From contig JAJTTP010000014.1 in NCBI GenBank assembly GCA_023313575.1, positions 682,001 to 746,000 on the forward strand: 64,000 nucleotides of DNA, in the 5' to 3' direction. Below the pieces are notes generated by a model. The model was not told the origin of the DNA. It made no database searches and was given only the letters and a program-made list of their open reading frames with translations. Source of the stretch: Eutypella sp. D-1 (lineage: Eukaryota > Ascomycota > Sordariomycetes > Xylariales > Diatrypaceae). How positions within the stretch are numbered: position 1 is the first letter of the stretch; every line of letters starts with the position of its first letter. Below are positions 12,162-23,119 of the stretch, one piece after another. The translations under genes and the position numbers were made by a program.

Positions 12162-15100
12162 CTATTTCCCGCCCGATTGCGCCTCGTCCTCCTCCTCACC
12201 CCCATTCTCTTTCTTCTTCTTGGGTTGGTCCTTTTTCGTCGCCTCCTGGTCCGTGTCCGTGGCCGTCTCCTTCTTCAATTCGCAGGTCTTGCAGCGGTTC
12301 GCCTGCGCCCGGTCCAGGTTGGGAAAGATGAGCTCGAAGACGTCGCTGAACCAGCTGGCCGGGCGGCCCTCGAGGCCCTCCTTGATGTTCTGTTGTGTTG
12401 TGATTCGATGTTAGTCAAAGGATCGACTGCCTTTGGGAGGGGGGAGGGGGCTATTGGGCCACTAAAAAGTACTCACCTCAGGGAGCTCCAGCCAGTCAGA
12501 CATATTGTCCGCTGGGAAAATGACCATCTTGCATCCAGCGCGGCGCGCCGCTACCGTCTTCTCCCTCAATCCACCAATCCGGAGGACCTTCCCGGTCAGG
12601 GTCAGCTCACCAGTCATAGCGATAGCAGGGTCTACCGGCTTGTCGAATGCCAATGAGAGGAAGGACGTCGCCATCGTGATGCCGGCGGACGGGCCATCCT
12701 TCTGCACGGCGCCCTCGGGCACGTGGAGATGGATCTTGGCCCGGTCGAAGAAGTGGTTGTCGCTGAACTCCTTGGCCATGAAGGCCTTGGCGAACGAATA
12801 GGCGATGGACGAGGATTCCTTCATGACCGTCTTCAGGTTGCCGGTGATCTCCAGGCCGGGGCGGCTCGACGGCCGTAGGGCAGATTGCAGGATCGATTCT
12901 ATGTACATCGCCGACCCACCGAGCTGTGTCCAGGCGAGACCCATGGCGACACCGGGCGGTGTCACGTCGTACAGACGATCCGAGGTGAATATGGGCGGAC
13001 CGACATAGTCCTTGAGGTTCTCCTTGCTAATCGTGACATGGACCGAGTCGGGGACCTTGAGGGCGACCCTGGGCTTCTCCGTGGTCTCCTTCTCAGAAGC
13101 TTCCGGCGCCGTGGGCTCCTTGTTCTTGTTCTCTTCCTTTTCCGATTCGTTCAGCGCTTCCTTGCCCTCCTCCGTCAGCGCCTCGGATTCGGGCAGGACC
13201 TCCTCCCCTAAGTCCTGAACAATCTTCAGGGCCGACTTCCGGTAGACCTTCTCGATCTGCTTCTTAAGATTGCGCACTCCTGATTCCCGGCAGTAGGACT
13301 TGATCAGCTCTTCGATAGCCTCGTCAGACAACGAAACATCCGCATCCTTCAGTCCCGCAAGGTCCTTGGCGGCCGGAGAGAGATATTTGTCCGCGATCGC
13401 CTTCTTCTCGTCAGAGACGTAGCCAGAGAGTCGGATGACTTCCATACGGTCAAGTAGGGGCCTTGGGATAGTATCAGTCATGTTCGCTGTGCACACGAAA
13501 AGGACCTTGGATAGATCGACGGGGACATCCATGTAGTGATCCAGGAAAGAGCTATTCTGCTCGGGATCCAGCAGCTCTAGCAAAGCAGACGAGGGGTCGC
13601 CTTGGTAACCGCGCCCGATCTTGTCAACCTCGTCGATGAGAATCAACGGGTTTTCCGTCTGGCATTTCTTGAGGGCTTGGATGACGCGTCCCGGAAGCGC
13701 ACCGACGTATGTTCGTCGGTGGCCCTTGATTTCAGCCACGTCGGTAAGACCGCCCACGCTGAATCTGTAGTACTGCCTGTTCAGAGCCCGCGCGATCGAC
13801 TTGCCGATACTCGTCTTTCCGACACCGGGAGGGCCGACAAAGCATAAAATCTTGCCCTCGACCGTGCCGCGAAGCTTTCCGACCGCAATGAACTCCAGAA
13901 TCCGATCCTTGACATCTTTCAGACCATAATGATCCTCATCCAAGACCTTCATGGCGTTCTGGATGCCGAAATTCTCGGCGCTCCTCTGGCCCCAGGGTAT
14001 CTGCGTAAGCCAATCTAGATAGTTCCTCGTGACATTAAACTCGGACGCGGCGGGCTCGAGATGCGCCAGCTTGTTGATTTCGTCATCGAAGACCTTCCGA
14101 ACCGCCTCCGGCATCGCAAGCTTGTCGGCCTTCTCCTTGAACTTCTCGACGAGCTTGTCCTTACCGTCAGACTCAATGCCGAGCTCCCGTCGAATGCCCT
14201 TCATCTGTTCCATCAGCCAGTATTCCCTCTGCCGCTTATTGATCTTCTGCTCGACGTCCTTAGTGATCTTCGATTGCAATTGCGCATTCATGAGTTCCTT
14301 CTTCAGAACGACAAGAGATTTCTGCATTCGGTCCTCGACGTTCAAACTCGATAACACTTCCTGAAGCTCGTCGGGCTCACCAGCGGACACCGCAGCGGCG
14401 AAATCGGCCAGCTTGCCGGGCTCGGAGGTAACGTTGCCGGTAGATTGGCTCATAGAGAATGTTGATATTTGATCCCTAAACAAACTGTTCATCGTAGCGA
14501 CCTCCTTAAAAACGTTGACAATCTCATTGGTGACGGCCCGTATTACTGGGCTCTTAGGGTCGAATGGTTCTTCAACCAGGTTCTCGACGTTGACGAGACT
14601 GACAGCGTACTTCCGTAAAAAGGAGGTGGGTTCGTATTTTTCGGCCACGGCGTCGGGTTTGGCGGCCACTGCGCTCTCCTCGAAACTCGCGACCACGTCC
14701 CCTTTCTTTTCCTGCGTAGTATCCTCCTCGGCCTTTTGCGGTATCGGATCCGGGACCGATTCTGCTGCCTCGGCGTCGGTCTTCTTGGGCTCTCGTGGGC
14801 TGGGAGGGATCAGAGTAGAGAGTTTGATTCGTCGATGGGGGTAGAGGATCGCAGTAAGACTACTCTGCTCGCCGTGGACCGGAAAAGCGCTGGTGACCTG
14901 AGCAAAGACGCCGGTGTCGTAAACATCCTCGGGGTTCCGAATGACGTCTTCGTCGGCGTTTTCGTCCTTGAACAGGAATGCGCCCACATATGGTTGCCCC
15001 CTCTTCATCATCTCGAGGATGGCGGCAGAGACCTGAGGGTCCTTTATCGTGATAGCTTTATAGAAACCAGGGAACAACGGTCGCTTCGCAATGGGAATAG

Positions 15101-15704
15101 CCATGACTTGAGGATATACGTCGGGAACGGCAGGCTTCTGAAGCGCTTTTTCAGCGGCGGACTTGCGCCCTCGTCGGCCTCCATCTCCCGGCGAATCGTT
15201 GCCGGACCCAGAAGATGCGCCTCCTCCTCCCCCTCCGGCGGCGCTGCTTCCCTTCCCATCTGGGCCCTCCCCTTGACCCTGACTGTTATTGTTACTGCCC
15301 GGCGGCCCTTCGGAAGAGGTGCTCTTGGCCTCGTTCACATCTACCTGGGACTCTTCGGGGGTCTTCTCGAGGTTCGCCTTTGCTTCCTCCTCGGAGAGGG
15401 GCTCGACGGAGGCGTCGAAAAAATCCTTATTTTTTTGTTTCCGCCGGGCCGCTGAGGTAGAAAAATTCGCATTCGCATTCGTAAGGAAAGTCGTCGTCGC
15501 TCTCGGATTTACGGGATATCGTGAGCACGCGAGCAGCAGGGGATCGTCGGGAGAAGAAGAAGAAGAAGAGGAAGAAGAAGTAGGCCGTCCGGGGGCATTT
15601 CTGGAGTATAAACGTGTAGTTGAAGGGGAGGAGAGTAGTCGGAGCGCATAGCGGGACGGCGCTTTCGCAGCGATCTGCCGTGAGAGGTGTTGTCGACACA
15701 GCAT
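12162..15704 (-). CDS. pim1: Mitochondrial Lon protease (PIM1 type), 1151 aa, 2 exons
   Basis: ATP-dependent serine protease of the mitochondrial matrix that degrades misfolded proteins and supports mtDNA maintenance. Exons are complement(join(12162..12389,12477..15704)). The 87-nt intron (GTGAGT donor, CAG acceptor) joins in phase 0 at the LPE/NIKEG boundary. The N-terminus MLCRQHLSRQIAAK is Arg-rich with no acid, as in a matrix presequence. A Gly/Ser/Asp-rich segment follows, then the Lon substrate-binding domain, then the AAA+ module with Walker A GPPGVGKT (624-631) and Walker B DEVD (691-694). The protease domain has Ser1006 (in KDGPSAG) and Lys1049 (in LREKTVAARR); the 43-residue spacing matches E. 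coli Lon Ser679/Lys722. The C-terminus is a charged Lys/Glu tail. The frame stays open 89 codons upstream to another ATG at 15971, but the start at 15704 directly begins the presequence. The short final exon is needed to complete the protein. Confidence 0.96.
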
Positions 15705-15837
15705 AGTAAAAAAATAGAAAAATTGTAGTCGGCGAACCTCAGGTGGAGGAGCCGACAGATGGGAAAGGACAGCACGGTACCGTGATGGGGTATAATGGGT
15801 ATAACGGGTTATGATGAAATATGATGGTGGGGGGACG

Positions 15838-15876
15838 GAGGGGAGGGGAGGAGAGGGGAGGAGAGGGGAGGAGGGG
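15838..15876 (-). promoter_or_regulatory. Tandem CT-rich tract upstream of Lon
   Basis: On the plus strand this is a 10-bp purine unit (GAGGGGAGGA-like) repeated about four times, so the Lon coding strand carries a C/T tract 134-172 bp before the ATG. Pyrimidine tracts of this kind often precede transcription start sites of strongly expressed filamentous-fungal genes. The role here is inferred. Confidence 0.4.
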
Positions 15877-16170
15877 AATAATTTAATAATACGTGAATTA
15901 CGTATAAGTAGGTAGTTACGACTGAAAAGAGAGTCAAAAAAAGAAGAAGCCAAAGAATACTGTTTTATCACAGTATACTCTTAAGTCTTAAGGCTCTCTG
16001 AACCCCCATAAACCAATCTATGTATGTAAAACCGTATGCGATTATTATTAAGAATTTTTTGTTGTTCTTTTTTAAATCAGTCAATACTAGGTATGTATAC
16101 TTAAAAGTACTACGTTTGGGATAGCTTCTTTTTTTCTCCGTCTTAATAATTCAATTGGGAGCTCGGACTC

Positions 16171-16178
16171 TTCCAGAA
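16171..16178. promoter_or_regulatory. Possible heat-shock element half-pair (TTCCAGAA)
   Basis: TTCnnGAA lies about 470 bp upstream of the Lon start. A third 5-bp unit on the left is imperfect (GAC instead of GAA). Yeast PIM1 is heat-induced, so the site fits in principle, but an 8-bp match with two free positions is common by chance. Confidence 0.2.
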
Positions 16179-16805
16179 GGGACGACTACATAATAGCCCC
16201 ATAATAATCATAAACTACACACCATAATACATCATCAAGATGTTGCCTTGAGCGCCGGCCCGGCGGTATTCTAACTAATGGGTACACATCTAAGCTTGAT
16301 AAGCTGTGGCAGGATAGCTGTCGCCCGGCTGTAACTCGGCTCTTGGCCAGCTGTCAAGATTTCAAATCCCATTGTCGCATTATGGATACCTAGGTACTTA
16401 GGTATGCGTATAGGATGGCCCCCTTAACCCCTTTCTCCATGCGCCTGAAAAGTCTTCTTACAGCGCTCTCTAAGGTCTGGTTTGAAAATCCCCAAAAATT
16501 CTCTCGGTGCTAAAAGATAGATACCTATATGACTTGATATATAATACAGTTGCCCGTTCCTGCAGCCTACATCGTATATTGTTTGCCAGAGTAGTCTGCC
16601 CTGTAATTACCACACGTCACACTGGTTAAACCTCGGGGAGGCGTTATGCAGAGAAACCGTCCCGTTCCTAAGTACCTTGCTTCGTACCGGTCAGCGCATC
16701 ACTATTTAACCCGTACCCTAGTTGGTAGTAGACACTCTCTATTTATATACCTCAATAGACACCGAAAAAACTCACCAACTGGACTTTAGACTGACAATCT
16801 AAAAA

Positions 16806-16912
16806 TCCTCCATGGCGCAATCGGCAGCGCGTCTGACTGTTATAAAAACCTACGTATTATCAGCGTAGTAGTAGTAGCAAATCAGGAGGTTGACAGTGTA
16901 GGTTCAACCACC
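16806..16912 (+). pseudogene. tRNA-Asn(GTT)-like pseudogene with an intron
   Basis: The 5' half is a convincing tRNA: acceptor strand TCCTCCA, D arm TGGCGCAATCGGCAGCGC, then anticodon stem-loop TCTGACTGTTA. After the base following anticodon GTT, an insertion of about 37 nt interrupts the loop. The 3' anticodon strand TCAGG then resumes and pairs with TCTGA (one G-T pair), so the insertion sits at the usual nuclear tRNA intron site. The 3' half is damaged: extra bases precede the T arm, the T loop GGTTCAACC is followed by A rather than C, and no strand complementary to TCCTCCA appears. It is probably non-functional. The 5' half could also be a truncated copy of an intact gene elsewhere. Confidence 0.6.
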
Positions 16913-17585
16913 GAAACAACCGCCTCATTACTTACTTATGGCAACTAACATCTTATGTAGTCAAACCTGTCTGGGGGAGTTCACTTTTTGAAAATTTAAT
17001 TTTTAGCGTCACTTCCTGGATTTTTTTCTCTCCTTTTTCTTCTTTTCTTTCCCCCCGATGAGCATCGCATATGAAGTGAGGATAGTGTACAATGCATCTA
17101 CGTCTTTTAGATTGACAAGTTGACTCCTTTGCCTATGACCTGAACGAACAAGAAATATAAAGTAAATATCGTATTATAACAGCCCCCCGGACCTTGTTAA
17201 TCTAGAAACTCCTTCCTCATGAAGTGTCGACAAATTATCATATTTACATTAAGCTAGCTATAGAGACCTAGGACGCTAAAGCTATGAACTAGAAGGTGTA
17301 TCTATCAAAAGCACCGATTCTGAAATAGCACGTATACGAGAGACTATGTTGGGGATATATACCTTTCAGATGATGCCTTGAATCTAGCAGGTTGGGAAGA
17401 TACCCGTCTGCGCTTTTGCAGGCTCCCGATATTGGTGGAACGATATGCATAGCGAGCCCCGGTGCTAGGGGCAAACAGGATTTATCTTTTAATTATTAGT
17501 GGTAGTAGCAGTAGTAGTAGGAGCTTCTTCTGGCAGCTCTTATCCAGATATATTATTTTCGGCATATATTACCAATGAAGCACTC

Positions 17586-19583
17586 TCACGAGTCTCCTCG
17601 CGGCCTCGCGTATCGCCTATTAAACTCCCACTCCGGACGAAACTCCACCGCATCCGTCCAACTCGCCAACGTCTCTCCAGCCAGCAGGCCTCCTCCCCTC
17701 CCTACTCCTACCTGCGGCCGCAGTGCTGCGTCGGCGCTCTTATCGCCGCTGCTCTTAGCAGCGCTGCCGCCGCCGTCGCCGTGGTCGCGCAGGAGTCGCC
17801 GCAGACGCCGCTCCTCGACGCGGTCGAGCAGGGCGTCGGACCGCGCGCACTGCGCCTCCAGCCGGTGCTCCGCCTCCAGACGTCGGCGGATGGCGTCGCG
17901 GCCGCGCGACGTGCCGCTGTAGCTGATGTCCGTGTACTGGATCGCCTCGTGCAGGTCGCGGTCCACCTCGGCGGGGTCGATGTCGTCGCTACCGGGTTTC
18001 ATCTCGGGGCCAGATATTGAGCTATCTGTGCCCTGATCCTTTCCCGGGATATCTGGAGGCGATTTGGTTTGCTCTTCTTCTGAATCGTCTCGTATGGACT
18101 CCTCGGAACTGCTATCCTCGTAGGCAAGAGATGAGGCATCCGAGAGGTCCTTGACATCGCCGGTGTCCGACTCGTCCTCGTCATGTCTTGGACCAGTCGC
18201 ATGGATGCCAAGCGCAGCTTCGACCTCGCGGTATGTCATGATATTCTGTTCGTCACTATTCTCGTCATCACCACCATTATCATCATCGTAATCGTAATTG
18301 TCATCGTCGTCGTCATCCACCGAACCATCTGAAACGCCGTCCGATAGCGCCGTAATCTCATTCTCAGAAAAATCCTCCTCAGCTGCACTTTCAGGGCCAT
18401 TTTCGTCCCCGTGGACCTCCAAGCGCAGCCTACGCGCGCTCCGGGCCCAGAAATCGCGACTATTCTCCTTCAGGCCGAGGGCCGCCGCGGCCTGTCGCAC
18501 ATCCTTGGTCTTGACGAGGCGCCTCGTGCGGTGCTCGCGGGACTTCGCGTCGACGCGCTCTGCGGCTTTCACCAGCGTCGCGGTCACAAGGCGCTTCGTG
18601 ACCTCGGTCGCGAGCCCGTGGAGGTCCTGCAGCGCGGACGCGCGGATCGAGGGGGCCTCGTGCGAGGCGAAGCGCCAATTGTAATCCGGGACGGCGGAGT
18701 TCATGAACACGCGATCGGAGAGCTCCAACCAGTTGCGCACTTTCAAGAACTCGGCGAAGGGCGGGTCGCTCGAGTCCTTATCTTGGCGGCGAACGCGATG
18801 CTCCAGCGTTTTGGCAAGTTCCGCGGTGACGAGCCAGCGGTCTCTGCCCCATCGCTTTTGTTCCAATACGTCTTCTTGGCGCTCACACCGCAGGGAGATA
18901 TCATCGGCTATCCTCTCCAGCGCGTTGCACGTCTCCTGGCTGACCTCGGCGGCGGGCGGGACGTCCAGCGAACGGATCACGCGTTCCCTTTTGCCCGGGT
19001 CGGATCGGCGCATGCAGTCTTCCTGTTCTAGAATGTGAAGGTACAGGCGGACTTCCTCCTCATTCTTGGTGCCGATCCGGGACGCAATCCCGGCCAGGTC
19101 GAGGCGGCCAAGTCGCTCCAGTCCAGCGAAGAACATCTCTTTCTCGGATGCAGACCAGTACGTCTGGCCCATCACGGAAGGATTGAGATCCCCCCAGTAC
19201 TCGGAGGAGATGTTGGCCTCCACGGCATGTTTAATGTCCTGGTTGAGGATCTCCACGTACTCGCTACTCAGAATGGCTTTCTGGCGCTTGAGAGGCAGAG
19301 TGCCCGGATCCGCGTACTGTAGACTTGACGCGCTACGTCGCCTCTTGCGTGAGGACCTGGGAATGGCGAAATCTGGGTGTTCAGACGTGTCCTGTTGGTT
19401 CCCTGAAGCCGGCGTTGCTGGGCGAATGGGAAGAGTGACTTCACTGCTATGAGTCCGGCTTTGGGAATGTGCGCGTTGATTATAGCTTGGGCCGTCAGAG
19501 GGTGATGGTGGGTCTATCTCTGTAGTATCTCCCTCGAAACTACTATCATCGTCACCGGGATCGAAATCCCCATCTAGATCCAT
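17586..19583 (-). CDS. rrn5: RNA polymerase I upstream activation factor subunit Rrn5-like, 665 aa
   Basis: In yeast, Rrn5 is a subunit of the upstream activation factor that binds the rDNA promoter and recruits RNA polymerase I. This is a single-exon gene. An acidic N-terminus is followed by a basic cluster (RKRRR, about 79-83). A SANT/Myb-like domain at 141-187 begins TYWSASEKEMFFAGLERLGR, the segment most typical of Rrn5. A helical charged region follows (about 200-400). Then comes an Asp-rich stretch (about 425-450) and a Ser/Asp/Glu tail, ending in a basic segment. It is divergent from irc3, with 832 bp between the two starts. The fit to fungal Rrn5 rests on the SANT segment plus size and acidity; another SANT chromatin protein is the main alternative. 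Confidence 0.75.
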   Translation of the reverse strand: MDLDGDFDPGDDDSSFEGDTTEIDPPSPSDGPSYNQRAHSQSRTHSSEVTLPIRPATPASGNQQDTSEHPDFAIPRSSRKRRRSASSLQYADPGTLPLKRQKAILSSEYVEILNQDIKHAVEANISSEYWGDLNPSVMGQTYWSASEKEMFFAGLERLGRLDLAGIASRIGTKNEEEVRLYLHILEQEDCMRRSDPGKRERVIRSLDVPPAAEVSQETCNALERIADDISLRCERQEDVLEQKRWGRDRWLVTAELAKTLEHRVRRQDKDSSDPPFAEFLKVRNWLELSDRVFMNSAVPDYNWRFASHEAPSIRASALQDLHGLATEVTKRLVTATLVKAAERVDAKSREHRTRRLVKTKDVRQAAAALGLKENSRDFWARSARRLRLEVHGDENGPESAAEEDFSENEITALSDGVSDGSVDDDDDDNYDYDDDNGGDDENSDEQNIMTYREVEAALGIHATGPRHDEDESDTGDVKDLSDASSLAYEDSSSEESIRDDSEEEQTKSPPDIPGKDQGTDSSISGPEMKPGSDDIDPAEVDRDLHEAIQYTDISYSGTSRGRDAIRRRLEAEHRLEAQCARSDALLDRVEERRLRRLLRDHGDGGGSAAKSSGDKSADAALRPQVGVGRGGGLLAGETLASWTDAVEFRPEWEFNRRYARPRGDS

Positions 19584-20415
19584 CGTTCAAGATGAAGGAT
19601 GAGAGTTCCCCCATGTACACATTCCCCACTTCACCAGGAGAGTCTTCCTAAAATCTAGATAATAAGCCACGATGTTCATGGAATTTGGCATGGGATGTAC
19701 TTACTAGATGTATGTGCATTACTAAACCTGGGGTTTCTCGCTTCCTTCTCGTCTGAAAAAAAGTATATCATATGCGGCTTCAATGATGGTCGAAATAGGA
19801 TTGTTAGAAGAATTGTTGGTTCAGTTATGCAGGCCGATGGGGGAAATATGGGGAAATTAGGGGAGACAAGGTGCCATCGGGATTTAGGAAGACTGATAAT
19901 TAAGGTAGAACTCAGGAGAGGTGAATGGACCTCGGGAGCACCTAACCATAAATCAAATCAGGGGAATTATGGAACTGGCCCAGGAACAAGTCCTATATCG
20001 ACGTGCTCAAGATTGATCGGAGATAACTTTATAGCAGCATGAAGAGTTAACAAGGTTACCTACCGCGGTACTTGAGCGGCTGGGCTAGGTGACTACCAAC
20101 CTATATTAGTGTTAGAAAGGAGACCAATCAGCATCAGATAAGATAACGGATAACGAAATATGTTAAGGCGAACCTTGGTTCTCACTAGGTACTTGCCATC
20201 ATTACACCTTACTACCCACCTAATGGACGGTTACCACCACCACGATCTGGCATTGTTCCCGATTTTATATTTCTCAGATCCTAGATTTTATTAAATTTAT
20301 AGGTTTCTTTAGGTAACAAACTGGAACATCAAATACCAAAATTACTTACATCACTGGTCTTGGTCTCATGCGTTGACACGACCCCATATCATCATTTCGC
20401 ATGATGTGATATGCG
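19584..20415. other. Divergent promoter region of rrn5 and irc3
   Basis: An 832-bp AT-leaning spacer between two divergent starts. A small open frame at 19695-20042 shows no recognisable domain. I see no clear TATA box or repeat. Confidence 0.5.
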
Positions 20416-22422
20416 ATGCCACGTCTTCTTCGGGGGTGGCTTCAACCGATGAAGCTGTCATGGAGTATCCGTCTCCACTATGTCGCTTCACCAAAGAAGA
20501 GGGGATTCTCGACTTCGGCTATACTGGCAGCAGCCGCTACAGTTTCCAAGGCCCCGTCGTCTTCCTCTGCTCCCTCGCCACTCCAGCTGCGTGATTACCA
20601 GGAGGAATGCATACAGTCTGTCCTGTCCTCAATAGAAAGCGGGCATAAACGTCTTGGTATCTCGCTGGCGACGGGGGCCGGGAAAACCGTCATATTCACG
20701 CAGCTCATTGATCGCGTGAAGCTGAGCCGCAGCAAGGCTAAGCGCACCTTGATCCTGGCCCATCGACGGGAGCTCGTGGAGCAGGCCGCAAGGCATTGTT
20801 CGCTTGCATATCCCACCAAGACCGTCGAGATCGAGATGGGAAACATGCATTCTTCGGGCACTGCAGACATCACTATTGCGAGTGTACAGAGCATCACTTC
20901 GGGCGATAGGATTGACAAGTTCGACCCGTCACAATTCAAGCTCGTGCTCGTCGACGAAGCTCACCATATCGTCGCGCCTGGGTACCTGAAGACCTTGGAG
21001 CATTTCGGCCTTGAGGAGAAGAGAGACCCCTCTCCGGTATTAGTAGGGGTATCGGCTACTATGTCACGCTTTGACGGCCTCCGGTTAGGAGCGGCCATTG
21101 ACCAGATCGTCTACCACAAGGACTATGTCGATATGATAGGGGACAAGTGGTTGTCGGATGTCGTTTTTACTACGGTGGAGTCGACGGCGGATCTCTCCAG
21201 GGTCCGGTCTGGGCCCAACGGCGATTTTCGGCCGGGAGAGTTGTCGAGCGCTGTCAACACCGACCAGATCAACGAGATCACGGTCCGCAGCTGGTTCGCA
21301 AGGGCGACCGGGCGCAAGTCGACCTTGGTATTCTGCGTAGACTTGGCACATGTCACCGAGCTGACGCAAACCTTCCGTAACCATGGCATGGACGCCAGAT
21401 TCGTAACCGGAGACACTCCGAAGTTGGAAAGGAGCGAGCGCTTGGATGCTTTCAAGAGGGGGGAGTTTCCAGTCCTCGTCAACTGCGGCGTCTTCACGGA
21501 GGGAACCGATATACCTAATATCGACTGTGTCCTCCTAGCAAGACCGACCAGGTCTCGCAACCTGCTAGTTCAGATGATAGGACGGGGCATGCGATTACAC
21601 CAGGGGAAGAAGAATTGTCACATCATCGACATGGTGTCAAGCTTGAGCACCGGAATCGTTACCACACCAACACTGTTCGGGCTCGACCCCTCGGAAATCG
21701 TCAAGGAGGCCACCGTGAGCGACCTGCAAACCCTGAAGGAACGCAAGGAGGCGGAAGTGGAAAGAATGAGATTTGCACTGACGAACACGCGAGCCTCCGA
21801 CCTTCGTATAAGCGGAAGCATAACATTTACCGAGTATGATTCCGTCTTCGACCTCATCTCCGACACGTCTGGTGAGAAGCACATCCATGCCATCAGCAAG
21901 AATGCGTGGGTACAGGTGGCGTCAAATAAGTACGTGCTGTCCGGGCCGGGGAAGACTTACATCCGGCTAGAAAAAGTCGAGGACGCCACCGAACACCAGC
22001 CCAAGTTCGAGGCTTTCGAGCTGAGACCTCTGCCCCAGGCCGTGGCGTCCAAGGCACCGTACGCAACCCCCAGGAGGCTGTTCAAGGCCTCGACCTTCAT
22101 AGACGCCGTGCACGCGGCGGACAGCTACGCGGCGGAGACGTACCCCTACGCGCTCATCACGCGAAACCAGGCGTGGCGCCGCGGGGTCCCGACCGAGGGC
22201 CAGCTCAAGTTCCTGAACCAGTTCCGGGACGCGGACCGGCAGCTTACAGAGACCGACGTAACGAAGGGGAAGGCCACGGACATGATCACCAAGCTCCGCC
22301 ACGGCGCCCGCGGCCGCTTCGCTACTATTGATGCGAATCGGCGGCGCAGAGAGAAGCAGGTGCTCGCGGACGAGCAGCGAACTGCGCGGGAGAAGGTCTC
22401 AATTGGGCCTTTAGCTGCTTAA
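20416..22422 (+). CDS. irc3: Mitochondrial DEAD/H-box helicase Irc3-like, 668 aa
   Basis: In yeast, Irc3 is a mitochondrial superfamily 2 DNA helicase that remodels branched mtDNA and supports its stability. Single exon. The N-terminus is Arg/Lys/Ser-rich (MPRLLRGWLQ, then FSTSAI at about 31-36), as in mitochondrial presequences. A second in-frame ATG at 20449 (MKLSWSIRLHYVASPKKRG) is an equally good targeting start. The helicase core has a Q-like motif LRDYQEEC (58-65), motif I ATGAGKT (85-91), motif II DEAH (180-183), motif III VSATMSR and motif VI QMIGRGMRL. About 250 residues follow, with a basic C-terminal end. The next gene downstream, gpn1, is on the same strand. An AATAAA element lies 38 bp after the stop. 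Confidence 0.9.
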   Translation: MPRLLRGWLQPMKLSWSIRLHYVASPKKRGFSTSAILAAAATVSKAPSSSSAPSPLQLRDYQEECIQSVLSSIESGHKRLGISLATGAGKTVIFTQLIDRVKLSRSKAKRTLILAHRRELVEQAARHCSLAYPTKTVEIEMGNMHSSGTADITIASVQSITSGDRIDKFDPSQFKLVLVDEAHHIVAPGYLKTLEHFGLEEKRDPSPVLVGVSATMSRFDGLRLGAAIDQIVYHKDYVDMIGDKWLSDVVFTTVESTADLSRVRSGPNGDFRPGELSSAVNTDQINEITVRSWFARATGRKSTLVFCVDLAHVTELTQTFRNHGMDARFVTGDTPKLERSERLDAFKRGEFPVLVNCGVFTEGTDIPNIDCVLLARPTRSRNLLVQMIGRGMRLHQGKKNCHIIDMVSSLSTGIVTTPTLFGLDPSEIVKEATVSDLQTLKERKEAEVERMRFALTNTRASDLRISGSITFTEYDSVFDLISDTSGEKHIHAISKNAWVQVASNKYVLSGPGKTYIRLEKVEDATEHQPKFEAFELRPLPQAVASKAPYATPRRLFKASTFIDAVHAADSYAAETYPYALITRNQAWRRGVPTEGQLKFLNQFRDADRQLTETDVTKGKATDMITKLRHGARGRFATIDANRRRREKQVLADEQRTAREKVSIGPLAA

Positions 22423-22460
22423 GGCCAGCTCTGTCTTACGGATATTAACACGTGCAAAAG

Positions 22461-22466
22461 AATAAA
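22461..22466 (+). terminator. AATAAA-type polyadenylation signal after irc3
   Basis: Canonical hexamer 38 bp downstream of the irc3 stop codon. Fungal polyadenylation signals are loose, so this is position-based support only. Confidence 0.35.
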
Positions 22467-23044
22467 CTGTAAGAATGTAAGAATTGGGGGGTAGTAGTCA
22501 GTCACGGCAGTAAGTGGCTTAACGAATTGACGAAGGATCACTTTATGTATGTATATATATATGAGATAGCGCGAAGCGCCCTATCAGCTAGACCTCCTCC
22601 CCTTTCTTCCTTATATAATGCCAGAAGCATATAGGATCGATTCTCTTGATAATGCAATACTGTCGAACACAATGAAAAGCGGCCAAAATCTTGATAGTTT
22701 TAAATCCGTAACCTTAGCTTTTAACAGCATACCATTTTCAAGCTCACATCCGTAATCAGGAGTGAGATAGGGGCTCCCTTTCATGCAGTATATACCTAAG
22801 TATATACATCCATTCGTTTAAAAGTCGGGTTAAACGCATAAATCGTTAGGTTCACTACAGCTCTCCAGCTAGGTACTGGAAGCTTGTACTTAGAACCCCC
22901 CACTACCCACTAACTACCCCGCAATGCAATGACGATTATCAATTTTCCGACTACCTACCTCTATCGACCTCTTCCTGCTGGGCATCCTTGCATTACTGTT
23001 GGTTACTACATACATACATTATCAAATTGTATACAGGGCAACAA

Positions 23045-23112
23045 GTAAGTAGACGAGGTCAGAACCACACCATTTCTATCATTCGATTAACTCTAACTTG
23101 TTACTCCTGTAG
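23045..23112 (+). other. Probable 5' UTR intron of gpn1
   Basis: GTAAGT donor at 23045, CTAAC branch site at about 23090 and a CTGTAG acceptor ending at 23112, only 7 nt before the gpn1 ATG at 23120. Removal does not put the upstream ATG at 22988 in frame with the GTPase, so the intron is best placed in the leader. Confidence 0.6.
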
Positions 23113-23119
23113 TCCGAAG

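Larger units (their letters stand above)
15705..17585. other. Intergenic region, Lon promoter and Rrn5 3' side
   Basis: It contains the CT tract upstream of Lon, a damaged tRNA-like gene at 16806-16912 and an inverted repeat ATACCTA-N6-TAGGTAT at 16386-16405. The rest is AT-rich with no supported open frame. Confidence 0.6.
22423..23119. other. Intergenic region with gpn1 5' UTR intron
   Basis: It holds the irc3 3' region and the gpn1 promoter. A polyadenylation-like AATAAA lies at 22461-22466. Direct and inverted GTATATAC/TACCTAAG words lie near 22787-22808. A probable 5' UTR intron of gpn1 occupies 23045-23112. Confidence 0.5.
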
